From assembly GCA_028551475.1 (NCBI GenBank), contig CM052356.1, forward strand, positions 27,059,884 to 27,123,883: a stretch of DNA of 64,000 bases, given 5' to 3'. Source of the DNA: Casuarina equisetifolia (lineage: Eukaryota > Streptophyta > Magnoliopsida > Fagales > Casuarinaceae). The position numbers and the translations under genes are program-made. The notes under the pieces are model-generated. The model worked only from the letters and a program-made list of their open reading frames with translations, did not search any database and was not told where the DNA came from. Below are positions 47,691 to 57,945 of the stretch, one piece after another (position 1 is the stretch's first letter; the number at the start of each line of letters is the position of its first letter).

Positions 47691-48566
47691 TTCCTTGAAA
47701 ACATTAAAAGAATTTAACATCTTTTAACTCATTCTAAAATATTTCCAAAATCAACAACTATAGAAGAAAGTCGAGGTTCTATAATATTAATAGTAATCTT
47801 TGCGATGACCTCTAACTTTGTAGTGTTAATCACTCCTCTAAGAGGAATGAGGGCAAAATCAACTTTTGAACATCTTATAGGGACCTTAATTATGAAATGG
47901 GACCATTTTATTTTTATTGGGATCTTAAGTAGGTTATCTATGTTTTTTTTGGTATCTAAGCTAATCTCTTTCCTCCCTAAAGGCTTTAAAAATGCTTTTT
48001 GGTATCTATTTCTAATTTGGTTTACAATCATTTATTTTGTTATTGTGGGATTGAACTTGTGTCTAAACATAGAGCCATTCTCCCTCATAACATTTTATTG
48101 CCTCGTGGGCTTGCATACGATTTTCTATTTTTTGGTTGTATTTTGAGACTATATCCCTTTTATTTCGTAGATTTTGTAATTATAGGTATATATGTAACTA
48201 TTTTCATAAACTATGTTTGTGAATATTTGTGTAACTGTTGTTGCAAATTTTGTAAGTTTTTGTGTAACTATTGGGATGAAGAAATAGTGTCCAATTGGAT
48301 AGAATAGTAACATGAAGATGCTTAGTTAGGAATGAATAGTAGCATGAAGATGCTTTTTTATTTTAGTGTAGTTTTATTTTAGTTTGTTAGCAACATGTTT
48401 TGGGTTTTGTAAACGATTGTCTTTATGTTATTTCAAACCATTTAATCCTATTATTGTTAGAGCTTTGGTTTAAATTCCAAGTTGGACCTTTGAGCTCACC
48501 TATTAGGTAGTAAACCCACAGGCCCTCTCTACAATCTTAGTGTTCACCCTACATGGAGAGTGGGTA

Positions 48567-48916
48567 TGTTATGGAATATAATCCCACATCAGTTCCAAAT
48601 AGCTAGATAATCAGTCTTATTAATGATCAGGGGTGTCCCACCTTAAGACATGCATTTTGAGTGTTGGAGCCTCGAAACCAGGTAACATTTGGGCTAAGTT
48701 GCTAAGCTACTTGGATTTATCTTCCATGTACAAGGCTTGGACATTAATATCCAAGTTGAGTTTTATCCCACTTTAGCCTGTAGCCTTCTGAATAGGGTAT
48801 GTTGAAAATTATGTAGTCCTACATTGGTTTCAGATGACCTATTTTGTGGTCTTATTAATGGCCATGGGTAATCCACCTTTGAACATGTGTTTTGAATGTG
48901 GAACCTAATTGTAACA
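48567..48916 (+). mobile_element. TRIM-like element, array unit 3, primer site lost
   Basis: The first terminal repeat starts at 48567 (TGTTATGGAAT), but its end and the primer site have been deleted around 48675-48685. The second repeat is 48800-48916. Otherwise it is collinear with units 1 and 2. Confidence 0.6.
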
Positions 48917-49799
48917 AAAGCTTAAAGTAGGATTTGGAAGCTCAAGTACACAATGCATTGAGGTAGCAAGGGTTGTGGCAACCGGGCAATAGGGTACATT
49001 AAGGTAGCAAGGGAGCATGGCAACTAGGCAGCAGGGTGCATTGGGGTTGCAAAAAGGCATGGTAGCCAAGCAATAGGGTGCATTGAGGCAACAAAAGGAC
49101 GTGGTAGTTGGGCAATAGGGGTACAGGGCATGGGAATAGGAAATGGAGGGTGGGGCACGACAACAAAAGTAGGTATTCCTTGAAAACATTAAAAAAAATT
49201 GACATCTTTTAATTCATTCTACAAGATTTCTAAAATCAGCAACCACACAAGAAAGTCAAGGTTCTACGATATTAGTAGTCATTTTTACAATGACCTCTAA
49301 CTTTGTAGTGTTAATCACTCCTCTAGGAGGAGGTGGGCGTAATCAACTCATAAACATCTTCAAAGACCTCAGTTATGAAACAAGACCATTTTATTTTTAT
49401 TGGGATCTTAAGTGGGTTATCTATATATATATTTGTATGTAAACTAATCTTTCTTCTCCTTAAAGGCTTTAAAAATGATTGCCTTCAAAGATGACTACTA
49501 ATTTCGTATAACCTCAACTTTCTTCTATGCTTGATGATTTTGGAAATCTTTTAGAATGACTTAAAAGATGTCAAAAGTTTTTAATGTTTTCATGGAACAC
49601 TTGCTTCTATTGTCCTGCCCTATCCTCTAGCTCCTATTCCCGTGCCTTGTCCCCTTACTACCTATCTATCACGTCCCTTTGCTGCCATTATGCACTCTAC
49701 AACCCGGTTGCCACGCCCCTTTGCTGCACCCATGCACCTTGCCACCTGGTTGCCACGCCCCTTGTTGCCCCAATGCACCCTCCTGCAATTATTTCTCTT

Positions 49800-50640
49800 T
49801 TTGATCTATACATGAAATGCCGAAGGTTCTTTTGATTCTTAAATTCAAGAGAAAATTTTCCAACAAACTTCAACTCACAATATCCCAGATCTTTGCTATT
49901 TCAATCATGCATTCTTAGTCTTGCAAGGATGAAATGATAGTTTTGCTTGTGAGGGTTAAATCATCTTTGCCCACAAAGTTCCTTAAAATAACTTATGAAT
50001 AAAAGGCTTAGAAAATCTATGCAACAATGAAAAAAAGAGAATAATTCAAACCGTATGGAAAAGCTAATGTGAAAGTCTAGAGAGAAGATCTGTAAAATCT
50101 TAAACTTGGAAAAGATTAAATTGTTGAATAAATATAGAGACCGTTATTTGAACTACATAAAGCCCTAACCTTCTTTTGGTTTTTGTATGGACGTTTACTA
50201 CTAAATCAGCAATGTTCATCCAACTCTTTGAAATTGGCCTTAACAGTTCGAAGAAAAAAAAAATTGGGGAAATATGGTCTCAAACCACTTCAATGACAAT
50301 TCTTGAGTTGCTCCAACAAGCCTATGATTGTGGGGTTTTATCCTCCATTAATAGCAAAGAGAAGTGGAATGTCGCATCTGAAAACAACAACAGTAGTCAT
50401 CCAAATCCACGCAGGTAGGAAATATCTAAAAGAACTCGCCAGTACACAATTACAAGCAACTGGAATTATTGCTGCATTTAACTACATAATAAGGTTGCCA
50501 AAAAAAAAAGTTGAAGAATACAGTAAAACCTCTCTCTCTCCTTATCCAACAAATTCAAAGAAATCAAAATAATAATAATAACAAAAAAAAAATTCGAAAA
50601 CACCCTCTTAATGTGTCTAAATACATTTCTATTTACTATT
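49800..50640. other. Spacer between repeat array and kinesin motor fragment
   Basis: AT-rich, short frames only, with poly-A runs at 50254 and 50584. No gene or transposon end recognised. Confidence 0.45.
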
Positions 50641-50645
50641 CCCGG

Positions 50646-53204
50646 CTCTGCGTTTCATATCAGTTGGAGCTGGCTGCCTTTCATTCCGCTGCAGATGGGT
50701 ACCTACCCCATTTGATAGTTTCCTTGAAGGTGAAGGCGTAGAGAAGTCTTGCCGCAAAAGTTACACAACTTGTCAGAATGCATACTCTTTTGACCTGTAG
50801 AAAGTGTATAAAAATGGAATATAATACAGATAAACAGAATGCCAACTTTGGATTCCTTAGTTCTGGGCTCTTTGCTGCCGTTAGATTGGGTTTCCGGTCC
50901 TCTGCCCTCAGTCCATTGGTCATGCCAGTTAGTTTTGTTTGTTTAAATTGCCAAAGCAAATCTGGCTCTGAAGAATCACTGGTGGCGGCTTCAAGATCAT
51001 CCATTTCATCAGTACTACCAGCGTTAAACGGTTTGTTTCCCATGAACATGTTATAGGATTGATCTGGGTAGATTTTGGAGGAATCTGGGATACATTTCTA
51101 GTAGAATACATCAGCCAAATCTCCAGTATCCGCTGCCCAACTTCCTAAAGGGTTCTTAATTCTTCTCGCATCATGCTTGCTCACTATGGCCTTATCAACC
51201 CACTCGCCAGAGCCCATTTCTTTGTCGTCCTCCTCGTAGCTCTGGCCATGACTATTCATTGTCAGCCAGGGAGGTGAGTTTGCTAATAGCTCGTCAAGAT
51301 CAAAACTTTGTGCCTTTCGCCTCAAGGCAGAATTGCTATGAAGCTGCATAACCATTTCATTTAATTTACATCTTGGTTCACAAAACTGGAGTAACTCCGC
51401 AATTTTACGAGAGGATGCAGGACAAAATATAAATCTACCAACATATACATGCTGATCAATCCATCTCTCACCAAAGGTAACTCACTCTAACACAAAACTC
51501 TACATCTCCTTGCCTCAAGGCAGAATTTTCTGTGACTGCAGAGTAATTTCATCTAATTTCACGTTTTAAGTTCACAGGATAGAGTAGAACATGCAAATCT
51601 GATAACCTATACCGTTTTGATAGGTCCCTATCCTACTGTAATTAACCTCAAGCTACACTTCACATCACTGAAGGGATAAATTTGAAGTGGAGAAACATAT
51701 CATGTTGTTGATGCATACAATCAGATAATGGAAAGGTTAACAGTCAGTGAGGTCAAGATCAACGAACATCAGTTACCTACCTGTTACCAAACCCATTGGT
51801 TGCCGGCAGCTATTGTGATCTCCCAAAAAACTTGAATCCTGCTTTTTGGGATGAAAAGGCGAGACCTCACTAGCTTTGGTCCTGTATTTAACAGAGCTTC
51901 CAGATATGGAACTTGGCGTGCTCTCCGGCTCGCCTTCTTTCCTTGCCAATGCAGCTTTAAGACTTGCAATCTGAAGAGAAATTGAAAAGACGTATTGAAA
52001 ACTGATTCAAATTGATAAGGCTCCTAAAACTACTATAGAAGACAATGTAGGAGACAGAGAGCCTAAGAACCTGTTTTTTGAGCTCTTTGACATTTGTGCT
52101 ATCTTTGTTCACTCTGGCAGAACCAACTGCGCAAATTTAAGTGTACTGATTGTTTCTCCAATAGCATCAGGCTCAGGCTTATGTGAACAAACATTAGTGT
52201 TTTGGCCTGGCCCCCTGATGTTGTACTTATAACCCCAAAGTTAGAGGAAGACCATAAGGAAATGTAGTTCTCAGCCACTCTTTGAAGATTTGCTTTAGTT
52301 TAACCTTGCCGAGAGAATATCTTGGAGCAGTTGCGTGAGCTTGCTATTCCTATATGGAACGTGTGGATTCTTTTGGGCAAGGGAAGATATTACATCGCCC
52401 AAAGCTGACAGAGATTTGTTTATATGCTGTGCTTCTTTAAGTCTATCTCCTGTCACCTCAGATTTGTTTACCCTTTCACTTCCTGCTAGATCAACCAGAT
52501 GCATACAGTCACGAAGAATAGCTCCTGATGAGAAGTCTCTTCCTTTAACATGAACGGTCAAACAACTGAAAAATCAAAAATCAAAAGAAGAAAAAGAATC
52601 AGCCAACTCAATGATACGTTCATAGAAGCATCAACAGATTTAAATCCATCAAGAATCAGTTTCCTACCTATAAGAGCGGCTACTGCGGTCATTTAGGGCT
52701 GTTGCACCTACTGCACGATTCCTTTGTCCAAGGTTCATCAGTTCAATAACATCAGACGTTGATGACACTGGCATAAGGTTTGCATCTGGTACACTCAGTC
52801 CATTATGAGAACTATTCCGGATTTCTAATTTGTCAACAATTAAAAAAAGCCTTTTTAGAGCAGGGGATTCTTAGTCACTTATGAAAAACCAAAGTGTATT
52901 GAACAATTTTCCAGCATTGAACCAGAATAATAACAAGCTTTAAAGGGGAAGTATTCCCAGAGCTGTCAGCACGCTATGGCCATCTTGGGAAGTAGAAATA
53001 ATTCATTGAGAACAAGTTAAATAACCTTATCAGTGAGAAAACCAAATAACTAGTAAAGGACATCTTTTGTTAGCTCCCTCAGTGATAAGGAGGTCTCTAT
53101 CCTGCTCGTTATAGATTTCAATCATCTGAACAGAAACATCATGGCAGAAAGTGTCCTTTCTTTGATTTGCAATCCGATAATTTACTCCTTGACTTTTTTC
53201 TGTA
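50646..53204 (-). pseudogene. KIN-14 kinesin, C-terminal motor half and tail, broken
   Basis: Exon remnants (minus strand): about 53204-53064 (TEKSQGVNYR ... VSVQMIEIYNEQDRDLLI), 52824-52668 (NGLSVPDANLMPVSS ... DRSSRSY), 52565-52305 (LTVHVKGRD ... [10 protein letters not shown] ... [14 protein letters not shown] ... [13 protein letters not shown]), 52214-52071 (TLMFVHIS, ARVNKDSTNVKELK), 51970-51781 (IASLKAALARKEGEPES ... FLGDHNSCRQPMG), 51343 to about 50850 (FDLDELLANSPPW ... SDSSEPDLLWQF) and about 50732-50646. Switch I has SSRSY where SSRSH is usual. Switch II DLAGSE is kept. Damage: RALGDLFL-equivalent residues are missing in the first exon and its donor is AT; a 1-bp deletion after HIS and loss of about five residues in the fourth; an in-frame TAG after DVFY near 51098. 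The P-loop half of the motor is absent, replaced by polygalacturonase sequence. Confidence 0.88.
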
Positions 53205-54966
53205 ATATTTGCCATCAGGATGAGAACCATAATGACCTGTTGCTTTTATTGCCAAGTGAATATTCTCCAGTTCTACATCCGAGAAAAGGATGTTCTTTAT
53301 ATAACACCATCTGCCTTTGTTTGTCCTGAGATCAATTCCAATTAAGGAATCTCGCAGATAAGTTGCTCCACAAGTATGTGAGAGATGCCTCCAGACATCT
53401 CACTGCCAAAGGCGACGCCGGAGCCTGAGGAGGACTGAAGGTAAACGCCTCCGATGTGGACATTTGTGGTTGGTTGACCATAGGAAATTCCATATTCATC
53501 CCAACCACTCTTAAGTACGATTGCATCAAAACCAGTGGTTATGTAACAGTTCTCTATGCAAACATACTCAGAAGAGTAAAATTTTGGTAAAGTGAGTTAC
53601 AGATCAGAGGGCAAAACACCTTTCTCTTAAAAACTCAATGGCCCAACCACAATCAGGAAAGTAGGACGGGAAATATGGGTAACTTGTCTCAAAGTAAAGA
53701 AGATATTGACAAACCTGGGACGATACCACCGGTGCAAGGAGATTCTTAGGGAGCACGCACAGTTATGTTAATGAATCAGCACATTGCTGCATTTTATCCG
53801 CATATAAACATACTTCAGTTTATGGAAGTTTTGCCAAATAATACAAAAGTTTGGCCAGGGTACAGGTCACCTGCAATATATAGGATGGATGTTTCAAGCG
53901 GGAGAATTCAAAAAGGTTAAATTTGAAATAACAATGTCATCACAGCCAACAAATTCCACAAGATGAGGTCGGCTGTAATTCAAGGAATGAAACTGGAATT
54001 TGTTCCACCAGACATAACCCTGGCCATCAATAGTTCCATTATCACCTGTTCAATTGCAAAAAGGTGAGCAAACAATATGAAGAATGCATAACCAAGGTGC
54101 AAACTAATGGACAAGCTGACATAAGAAAAATCCTCGCCGGTTGTCATCACATCGCTTAAATTATGGCCATTAATCAAGCTGCGATATCTTCCTCCTGGAA
54201 ATTCAATTCCTCGACCATAGGATGGGAGAGGATCTACCATATCCCAATGCGTGTAATCCTGCAAAAACTATAAAAGTAAGAACTAATGGTCCAATCTAGC
54301 AATTGTATCAACACTTTATTTTGATTCCTGTTTTAAGTTTTTACAATGCTTCTACCTTCTGGTGTGTTACTTTCAGCAGGAAGCGTTGTGGGAAATACAA
54401 GCTATATATTGTTTTACTAGGCATAGGAAGCTGGGCTTAGTCAAAAAGGAAATGTTCTCAAAACTAACAAAATTCAACGAACACTTTGCAGGCATTAAAA
54501 GTATTATTTGTCCAAGACTGCCATATTACTGCTTAGAAAGTGTTTTATGTACTCTTATCTCTTCTGAAGTGGAGAATTCATGAAGAATGTAAGAAAAGGT
54601 AAAATGAGAACCTCAGATCCAAGAATGGTAGCACCTCTTTCAATGAAGAGTGTGAGATGGCTAGTTAGATCAAAACTTCCCGTCAGCCACCTCCCTGCTG
54701 GAACATAAAGCTGTGCGCCGCCCTTGTCAGCAAAGGACTTAAGATAGAAAATGGCATTTTGGAAATAGGTTTGATTTGAAAAAGGATCTTAGAGTGTCCT
54801 ACCGTGTTCAATGTTTTCCCATATCCAACTGCTCCAAACTCCAAGATGGACACACTGTGGGGCCTGGGATCCAGAAACCTCTTATAATTGCATTGTCCAT
54901 CATTTCCTTCTGCATCAAGTTCAACTGCACTGCTTAATGCTAGAAGCAAAAGTAAAGCCACCAGGA
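53205..54966 (-). pseudogene. Polygalacturonase (GH28 pectinase) pseudogene, 3' end lost
   Basis: GH28 enzymes hydrolyse pectin in the cell wall. Exons (minus): 54966-54803 (hydrophobic ALLLLLALSSAV signal-peptide end, then HSVSILEFGAVGYGKTLNT), about 54762-54612 (NAIFYLKSFADKGGAQLYV), 54258 to about 54138 (DYTHWDMVDPLPSYGRGIEF), 54045-53871 (NGTIDGQGYVWW ... HLVEFVGCDDIVISNLTF), about 53757-53717, and about 53562-53205 (AIVLKSGWDEYGI ... SSGSGVAFGSEMSGGISHI). Damage: the Trp codon in NSPA-W-NIHP is TGA (about 53895), the acceptor before the second exon lacks AG, the donor after the third is GC, and a frameshift follows HILVEQ. The coding frame continues as IHLAIKATGHYGSHPDGK and then switches to kinesin at about 53205. 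The initiating Met exon is not identified; a GTG at 54961 is only an internal codon. Confidence 0.85.
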
Positions 54967-55630
54967 CTGCAAGGAAATGAAGATGAGAAGATGTTAATGG
55001 CCCGGGAATTGCAAGAAAAACTGAGCCCTAAGTATTCTTCCTCCCAAGAAAGAATGAAGACTTTGAATTTAATCATATACCTACAAAGAGGTAGCAGTAC
55101 TGGGTCAAGAAAGTTTGCTAGAAAACTGAGGATTAATTAAAAATATTACTGGGCATGAAATTCAGAGATCTCTAAAAATAATATGCAGAATATGTGATGA
55201 ACCAACTTTCTGCAGTCACGACACATTGAAAGAAATTCTGTTTGGAAAAACCTAGAACGTGAACAACACTTAAGAAATTCAACTCAAATCTGTTACTGTT
55301 GGAAACTGCAGAAAAAGGTACTGAGAAACACCGGCCCACAAATCGTTTTCACCCGACAGTACTAAGGCTGATCGCCACAAAGGACAGTAGACTGGGGAGT
55401 GTAGGGTTGAAGAACGTCTAATCAACCGAATCCGAAAGCAGATATAATCTGCATATTAGTTCCAGCAGATATAATCTGCTGTAATCTTTCTTTCCAGCAT
55501 TATACATGTGACATGAACAAGAAAATTGCATCCAAAAAAATCTACCAGAAACCTGAAGATGCTTGTGGCAGAAGGAGTTACATGTATAAAACACCCATTT
55601 CAACATTCAAATCTTAATGGCAAAGGATTC

Positions 55631-55737
55631 ACATCACCAAAAAAACTTCATGGAATACCAGAAAACACATCACCAAAAAAACTTCATGGAATACCAGAAA
55701 ACACATCACCAAAAAACTTCGTGGAATACCAGAAAAC
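55631..55737 (+). repeat. 36-bp tandem repeat, three copies
   Basis: The unit acatcaccaaaaaaacttca continuing to gaataccagaaaac starts at 55631, 55667 and 55703. Copies are nearly identical (one A lost and one A-to-G in the third). The period is a multiple of three, so a local frame repeats TSPKKLHGIPEN, but there is no supporting gene structure. Confidence 0.85.
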
Positions 55738-57209
55738 TAAGTCCAACAAACATTTCAAAGTTCAGTCTTCACAACACATGACACCCTAATGTTACCAGAA
55801 AATATACATGAACCCAAATATTCTTATTATCGAAAACGACAACACCCACATCATATTCAGCCTGGAAATTACAGACATATTCAAATAAATCCGCAAGCCA
55901 CCCCCAAGTTGAAATTTAAACTTTGTATACCAAAAACCGTACTTATTAGCCTCTCTTGGTTTATGAGTTCATATAATGTGAGTTATTTCAAAAATCTATA
56001 AACTAATAATGTGAATCATTTCAATAATCTATAAACTAATATTTTATATCGTAAAAATTTAATATGATTCTTTTAGTCCATTATAATTATACATATATTG
56101 TTTTATTAGATATATGATACTGACTAGTATTAACATTCGTTTATCTTATAAACTTTAATATGATCTCAATTCATATACAACATTGCCGAAGGAAGAATAT
56201 GGAGGCAGTGGTATCAAGCACGTCACTTCTCTGTCCCGTTAAATAAACAAAATGAGAAGTTGTCACGGACGGCTCTCCAAGTGAGTGCCTTTCTCGCGGG
56301 TTGAAGAGATAGCTATTTGCATAGCACCCTGCCGCCTTCTTCCTCCAACTAAGCAGCAGTTTTTGGCTGCCTCATCGAGCCAGTATCCAGAGAGCAAAGA
56401 GTGGAAGACTTAGCCTCAACTTACAGCTCAAGAAACGGAGGAAAATGGTATGGTTTTCGAACCTGTTTTGTATGTTTGATGAAACCCACTTCGATTTCTC
56501 CGTGATCGGTGTTTTGATCCTGTAAAAAGCCGCCATATTTTCCAACATTTGGTATGGGAGCTATTACAGCATTGATCTGGAGAACAAAAACCAGATTCGG
56601 AACCAGCGCGGCGTGACGTTTCCGCCGATACCAAGAACCGCCGTACCAGACCCGAATTGACCCGAACCGGTTCATGCCGCCGGAGACCTCCGTTCGTTAC
56701 CGTCTATGGCGTCGGAGGTATATCGTCCTCAGGCGATCACAACGGTGTCTGTATATGCCGGAGAACCGGTCGTTCGGACGCCGAATCGGTCGAATCGGTT
56801 TTTCCGGTTTCAACCCGATCTGGCGGCCGCTGAGCCGCTAATGGCCACTTCTGTGGCGTTGGATGTCGGCCATGTGCCGAAAATCCCGTCCGTCTCTCGA
56901 TTGGCCGGGGAACCGTCCATATCGGTGGGAAACTGGGCGATACGGCCTGAACCAGCCGATTTTGGCCGAACCACCTGTACCGGCCGTGCGCCGCCGTCGT
57001 TGGCGCATCTGCTACCGCTTTTGACGCCGAAAATTCCTAATTATATTTGGAATATTTTGATGCAATTTTAGCATTATAATTGTCCCGTTTGGTTGACAAT
57101 TTTGAATAAAATAACCTTATTTTTTGTTTAATAAATTTTTATGCACAATAATTAGATACTGTGTCATCATACTGCTTGTTTGACAATTATTTTATGGCCT
57201 CTTAGAATG

Positions 57210-57210
<1 letters not shown>

Positions 57211-57249
<39 letters not shown>
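57211..57249. repeat. (TA)n microsatellite
   Basis: This is an uninterrupted TA tract of 39 bp, about 700 bp upstream of the FUM1 start. Confidence 0.9.
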
Positions 57250-57252
<3 letters not shown>

Positions 57253-57945
57253 TGAATGATATACATTTCTTTCACTTCTTATAGATTATAGAATTGATTT
57301 TGAGATATTAAACAAGCTTTTTTAACATAATATAAAAAGCATCAATTATATAAACATTTTATTTATATTGCGAATCATATGAAACAATTCAGGTTTTCTA
57401 ATATCCACTTTTTTCTCTTATTTTCTAAAAGTATTTCACCTTTTTCAGTATTTTTTTCTTTTAAAAAAATGTAAGACCCATCACCACATAAACAAGTTAA
57501 AGCCTAGTGAGACCACCACCCTAGCAACGCTCTAATCCCTACAAAACAGCAGTCCTAGATTTCCTAATATCTTAGTTACTTCAAGCAATTGTATATAAAA
57601 GCATCGATTATCTGTACAAAAATGATAATAAAATCATGCTAGAAATCTTTGTAATTTGACCACTTTCTCCTTCTCAGCAGGCTTTGTTTGTTTAGAATTT
57701 GGTCAGCAAAGTTTAAGAACCGCTACGTTCTAAGAATCTTCCCCCCTTCCTTCGTCACGTGCTCTGCACTACTTGCCTTCCATATCTTCCTTTGATCAGA
57801 CCTGACCCCCCAATCCACTGTACCTCACTCCGATCAAGGAGCTCATCATCTTCCTCAGGTCTGCTCCCATTTCTATCTGTTTGTATACGTGTCTGTGCGC
57901 GTGTTATTGCTGATTTGGCATTTGTGGGGTCAGGTAGGTTGAGAA

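Larger units (their letters stand above)
44667..49795. repeat. Composite tandem and inverted repeat array built around a TRIM-like element
   Basis: Three direct units of about 1.44-1.49 kb begin near 45510, 46960 and 48450. Equivalent positions of the small LTR are 45639, 47080 and 48567. Each unit holds the TRIM-like element, a ~42-bp minisatellite, a run ending in ACATCTTTTA, and a shared segment with TATAACATTTTATTGCC. The left end (44667 to about 45490) is an inverted partial unit, and the right end (about 49480-49795) is another inverted partial unit containing the minisatellite complement. The array therefore has inverted termini on both sides. No protein domain was recognised. The Cys/Pro-rich frames on the minus strand are translations of the minisatellite. 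Confidence 0.8.
54967..57945. other. Spacer between polygalacturonase pseudogene and FUM1
   Basis: Contains the 36-bp repeat, an AT-rich stretch near 55970-56170, a GC-rich island at about 56580-57020 and a (TA)n tract. The island has a 121-codon plus-strand frame (56706-57071) and overlapping minus-strand frames rich in CCGGTT/CGGTTC-type motifs. None resembles a known protein and it may be repeat-derived. The last ~200 bp include the FUM1 leader. Confidence 0.45.

Noticed and set aside
44667..49795. Possible Cassandra element (TRIM carrying 5S rRNA-like sequence)
   Set aside because: The ~117-bp terminal repeats include a CCCACATC-like start, but I found no 5S-rRNA internal promoter boxes, so only a generic TRIM-like call is made.
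49584..49835. Cys/Pro-rich frame and its relatives at 47514-47720 and 48905-49205
   Set aside because: They translate the ~42-bp minisatellite, whose period is divisible by three. The repetitive peptide follows from the DNA repeat, not from a gene.
53141..53329. Plus-strand frame across the polygalacturonase-kinesin junction
   Set aside because: It is antisense to the conserved minus-strand coding remnants and has no family resemblance.
57211..57249. TA tract as a FUM1 TATA box
   Set aside because: It is a 39-bp microsatellite about 700 bp upstream of the start codon, too far and too repetitive to be the core promoter.
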